Below are positions 36,797 through 39,817 of a stretch of 39,817 nucleotides of DNA, piece after piece. Position 1 is the first letter of the stretch; every line of letters starts with the position of its first letter. This DNA is from an uncultured Prevotellaceae bacterium (GTDB taxonomy: Bacteria > Bacteroidota > Bacteroidia > Bacteroidales > Muribaculaceae), in contig ONMF01000019.1 of NCBI GenBank assembly GCA_900318865.1, forward strand, positions 1-39,817, given 5' to 3'. The notes beneath the pieces are model-generated. The model searched no databases, was not told the origin of the DNA, and worked only from the letters and a program-made list of their open reading frames with translations. The position numbers and the translations under genes are program-made.

Positions 36797-37288
36797 ATGA
36801 TGCGTGTAGGATTAGGATTCGATGTGCACCGCTTGGTGGAAGGCCGCGAGTTGTGGCTGGCAGGCGTGAAAATCGAGCACGACAAGGGGTTGCTGGGTCA
36901 CAGCGATGCCGATGTGGCCATTCATGCCCTGTGCGACGCGCTGCTGGGCGCAGCCAGTTTGCGCGACATCGGGTACCATTTTCCCGACACCGATCCGCGA
37001 TATAAAGGCATCGACAGCCGCAAGCTGCTGCGGCAAGTGGCGTTGCTGATTGGCCAGAAGGGTTATCGGCTGGCCAATTGTGATATCACCATCTGTTGTG
37101 AGCAACCAAAAATCAACCCCCACGTGCCGGCCATGATTGAGCAGCTGGCGCAGTGCATGCAGTGCCGTGCAGAGCAGGTGTCGCTGAAAGCTACCACCAC
37201 CGAGCGATTGGGCTTTACGGGCCGTGGCGAAGGTATTGCAGCCTATGCTGTGGCATTGATAGAGACTGAAAGCGAGGCGACCTCATGA
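36797..37288 (+). CDS. ispF: 2-C-methyl-D-erythritol 2,4-cyclodiphosphate synthase
   Basis: 163 residues, the usual size. It makes the cyclic diphosphate of the MEP isoprenoid pathway. The DxH metal site is in GLGFDVHRL, GHSDADVAIHALCDALLGAA is the substrate and zinc region, and the C-terminal KATTTERLGFTGRGEGIA is conserved. It overlaps the next gene by 4 nt (ATGA, 37285-37288) and starts 3 bp after porV, so it belongs to a tight operon. Confidence 0.96.
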   Translation: MMRVGLGFDVHRLVEGRELWLAGVKIEHDKGLLGHSDADVAIHALCDALLGAASLRDIGYHFPDTDPRYKGIDSRKLLRQVALLIGQKGYRLANCDITICCEQPKINPHVPAMIEQLAQCMQCRAEQVSLKATTTERLGFTGRGEGIAAYAVALIETESEATS

Positions 37289-38358
37289 AATCGTCGAGCC
37301 TGCCATTAGAAAATCGTATTCCTTATTTGGACGTGCTGCGTGTCATCGCCACCATGCTGGTGCTGCTGGTGCACGCGCCCATCGCACGTTATGCCGACTA
37401 CGGCGACACGCCCTCCACCCTTTATGCGTTCTACATTGTGGCCGTCACCATCGGCAGCAAGTTGTTTTTCATGATTTCGGGCGCGCTGTTGTTGCCTGTG
37501 CGGCGACCGTGGCGTGAATTCTTGAACCGCCGCCTGCATGTGGTGCTCATTCCGCTTTTGCTTTGGTCGTTCATCTACCTGTTGTTGCGTGCCTATAGCG
37601 GTAATCTCAGCCCTCGGCAGCTGGTTTCCATCTTCTTTTATCCCATTGACACTTCGCTGTGGTTTGTGTATGTGATGGTGGTGTTCTACGTGTTCATGCC
37701 GGTGCTGTCGCGCTGTGTCGAGGCAGTGGGAAAGCGGGGCTTGGAGTTGTATTTGGCCTTATGGATACTTTCGTCACTCATCCCTTATCAGCATGGCGTG
37801 TTCATGGAGTGGGAGCAGTTCTCTCACCACATGTTCTCAAGCTTTTCGGGCTATCTGGGCTACCTGGTGATGGGGTATTACCTGCATCGCTGGCCACTGC
37901 GGCTGGGTGAACGCCGAGTGAGGTGGGCCCTGGCGCTGTTCGTCTTGGTGTCGGTAGTGGCCTTCCCGGTTTTTGAGTTCACAGTGCAAAGCCATTTTGG
38001 CCTGAGCTATCGGCAGCATCTTGACACCGTTACCTACGACATCAGCATCAACACGATAGCCATGGGTGTGCTTCTGTTTGTACTGGTGCAGTGTTTTGCG
38101 CCGGCACGCTATGCCACTGCCGGCAAAAAAGGCTTGGCGCCGGCTGTGGGGCAGGTAGCCAACTGCTCTTATGGAATCTATCTGTCTAATATGCTTGCCC
38201 TGCGGTTGCTGGTGTGGCCCGCCACGAGGCCGTGGCTGTCATCGCTGCCCTGGATTGTTGACGGCCTGGTGTGCGCCGTGCTGGTTTTTGTGCTGACCTA
38301 TGTGCTTTGCCGTGCCATCCAGCTCGCACCCTTCAGCAAATATGTGATTGGGCGTTGA
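37285..38358 (+). CDS. Acyltransferase family 3 (OafA-like) membrane protein
   Basis: 357 residues. About ten membrane helices. The N-terminal block RIPYLDVLRVIATMLVLLVH with the conserved H and the following FFMISGALLLPVRRPWREFLNRRL are typical of Acyltransf_3 proteins that acylate surface glycans. The acceptor is unknown. It is translationally coupled to ispF. Its position next to porV raises the possibility that it modifies surface polysaccharide, but nothing in the sequence shows that. Confidence 0.88.
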   Translation: MKSSSLPLENRIPYLDVLRVIATMLVLLVHAPIARYADYGDTPSTLYAFYIVAVTIGSKLFFMISGALLLPVRRPWREFLNRRLHVVLIPLLLWSFIYLLLRAYSGNLSPRQLVSIFFYPIDTSLWFVYVMVVFYVFMPVLSRCVEAVGKRGLELYLALWILSSLIPYQHGVFMEWEQFSHHMFSSFSGYLGYLVMGYYLHRWPLRLGERRVRWALALFVLVSVVAFPVFEFTVQSHFGLSYRQHLDTVTYDISINTIAMGVLLFVLVQCFAPARYATAGKKGLAPAVGQVANCSYGIYLSNMLALRLLVWPATRPWLSSLPWIVDGLVCAVLVFVLTYVLCRAIQLAPFSKYVIGR

Positions 38359-38402
38359 TGGTTTTTACATTCATTTTTCGGCCTGTTTTCGAAAAAATTT
38401 AC

Positions 38403-38440
38403 TACCTTTACATCAGATATTATAACATAAACCTGATGTA
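38403..38440 (+). promoter_or_regulatory. Promoter box and inverted repeat before the glycosidase gene
   Basis: TACCTTTA (38403-38410) is one base off TAnnTTTG. A perfect 8-bp inverted repeat, TACATCAG (38409-38416) and CTGATGTA (38433-38440), overlaps the end of this box and covers the predicted start site, so it may be an operator or a leader hairpin. Confidence 0.45.
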
Positions 38441-38445
38441 AAATC

Positions 38446-39817
38446 ATGAAACGCTATCTTTTTTTGCTCTTCGTGGCGGCGATGAGTGTGCCCGCACTTT
38501 TTGCGGCTGTCGATATTGACGGTACTACTTATCAGGTCGACACGTTGATACACAGGCAGATAGGGCCGGGCGTAATGAACACCGTGGTGCGCTTGCCCCA
38601 GTACCCGCTCAATGTGTATGTGTTGGAAACCGATTTGAACAATCCCTACAACCGTGTGGAAACAACCATTGCGAACAACACCGTGGGCGGCACCGAGCTG
38701 TTGACCAAAGCCTACGTCCGCAACCGCACGGCCACCAAGCGGCCGTTTGCTGCATGCAATGCCAACTTCTGGGTGGTGGGCGGAAGCGGTGCGCCCTGGA
38801 ATGTCTATGCCCTGGGAACCCCGATGGGGGCCGTGGTGCGCAACGACACCACCTATGTGAACACCAACACCACTGCCGACCAGTGGGACGGAGGCCCAAC
38901 CCGCACAGGTGCCACCGCCATCACGCACGACAAAACGGTGTATAACGGGCGGTTCATGTGGTACGGAAAGGTGAAAGGCGACAAGCTGAACGGAGAGCTG
39001 GATTTCTCAAATGTGAACCGCCGCTGCCTGAACAATGACTTGGCGCTGTGGAACGCCGCTTACAGCCGCACGCGCGCCTTCGAGGACGACTGGGTGGGGC
39101 ATAACGAGCGGGGCGACAACCAGACCGATAACTATTACCTCAACTTTGCCCAGGGCGAGAACTGGGCCGTGAGCAAAGATATGCGATTTGTGGTGGCCGC
39201 AATTGTCAAGGGGGCCGACCGTCAGAAACTGGGTGACTACGATGCCTGCCTCACCGCCACCGGAAACAAGAAAGCGGCGCTGGAATCGTTGGAGGTGGGT
39301 GATGAAATCTTTATCAGTTCGAGCTGGATGGTCAACGACCCCGACCGCGAGAAAGTTTTCATCGATGTGGAAAATATGGTGGAGGGCAATGCCTACATCA
39401 TGCATAATGGAGAGCTCACCGGCCGCAACTATGACGAAACGTACAATTCCCAAGTGTATTCTCGCACCTGCTACGGGTCGAGTGCCGATGGGAAGCACCT
39501 CTATATGATTGTCATCGACAAGGCCACCAGCAATCTGTACGGTGCCAGTGCAGGTTGCCCCACGGCAGTGGCTTGCCAAATCCTGAAGGGCTTGTGTCCC
39601 GACGTGACCGAGATTGTTAATTACGATGCCGGCGGCTCGGCCGAGATGATGGTGCATGGTGCCATCATCAACACCACCACCGAGGGCACGCCGCGCGCCG
39701 TGGCCTGCGGGTGGATGCTGGAGGCCGTCGGCGAGGAGGACAATGTGGTGGCCTCGATAGCCTTTGCCGACTACAAGGTGAAGATGCCTGTCTACTCGTC
39801 GCACCGTCCGCGCATCC
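38446..39817 (+). CDS. Secreted phosphodiester glycosidase (NAGPA domain) protein, 3' end outside window
   Basis: 457 codons are visible; the gene continues past the right edge. A signal peptide ends near residue 20 (MKRYLFLLFVAAMSVPALFA). The NAGPA/DUF2233-type domain fills most of the visible part: AACNANFWVVGGSG, GTPMGAVVRNDTTYVN, and near the end the catalytic-type motif YDAGGSAEMMVHG with Asp394 and GGS (396-398). The family hydrolyses phosphodiester-linked N-acetylglucosamine in animals; in bacteria it acts on cell-envelope or glycan phosphodiesters, and the substrate here is unknown. Further domains may follow outside the window. Confidence 0.88.
   Translation, partial: MKRYLFLLFVAAMSVPALFAAVDIDGTTYQVDTLIHRQIGPGVMNTVVRLPQYPLNVYVLETDLNNPYNRVETTIANNTVGGTELLTKAYVRNRTATKRPFAACNANFWVVGGSGAPWNVYALGTPMGAVVRNDTTYVNTNTTADQWDGGPTRTGATAITHDKTVYNGRFMWYGKVKGDKLNGELDFSNVNRRCLNNDLALWNAAYSRTRAFEDDWVGHNERGDNQTDNYYLNFAQGENWAVSKDMRFVVAAIVKGADRQKLGDYDACLTATGNKKAALESLEVGDEIFISSSWMVNDPDREKVFIDVENMVEGNAYIMHNGELTGRNYDETYNSQVYSRTCYGSSADGKHLYMIVIDKATSNLYGASAGCPTAVACQILKGLCPDVTEIVNYDAGGSAEMMVHGAIINTTTEGTPRAVACGWMLEAVGEEDNVVASIAFADYKVKMPVYSSHRPRI

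Overview
The window is chromosomal DNA from a bacterium of the order Bacteroidales. Three things point there: -7 boxes of the form TAnnTTTG in front of many genes, type IX secretion (T9SS) genes (PorU and PorV), and a typical Bacteroidetes gene set (Rex, EttA, a YitT family protein, Bax-inhibitor-1 protein, SUI1-type factor, 2[4Fe-4S] ferredoxin). The family (Prevotellaceae, Muribaculaceae or a relative) cannot be fixed by reading alone. No tRNA, rRNA, CRISPR array, transposase or phage structural gene was seen.

Layout. Positions 1-24.7 kb are all on the minus strand. In order along the window: a partial secreted discoidin-domain protein; ettA; an Rhs island (core remnant, putative immunity gene, orphan Rhs tail with its own promoter, small lipoprotein); rplU-rpmA; a small secreted protein with a calcium-type loop; three tandem PorU-like C25 cysteine peptidases; a degenerate fumarylacetoacetate-hydrolase-family gene; rex; the genuine-looking porU; a CE7-type acetyl esterase; and a secreted beta-propeller-like protein. 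From 24.9 kb the strand is mostly plus: thymidine kinase, a holin-family membrane protein (minus), a YitT family protein overlapping a small outer-membrane barrel, ferredoxin (minus), a SUI1 factor, an AddA-type helicase-nuclease, a repeat-rich intergenic region, a second small secreted protein, argS, a Bax-inhibitor-1 protein, porV-ispF-acyltransferase, and a partial phosphodiester glycosidase at the right edge.

Two themes stand out. First, the type IX secretion sortase PorU (18758-22198) lies beside three tandem paralogues (6975-17367). All four keep the catalytic His and Cys exactly 34 residues apart, so this looks like an expanded sortase or gingipain-like peptidase locus. Its outer-membrane partner PorV is encoded about 13 kb away. 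Second, a palindromic element of about 75 bp occurs three times (before ettA, and twice before the secreted protein at 32178). Each full copy carries a consensus Bacteroidetes promoter (TTTG, 20 bp, TAACTTTG) pointing at the next gene, so it behaves like a portable promoter. One copy is split by a 68-bp insertion.

The Rhs island shows the usual polymorphic-toxin plan. A GC-rich core ends at the PxxxxDPxGL motif and continues into an AT-rich tail, whose stop codon overlaps the start of an AT-rich, membrane-anchored putative immunity gene.
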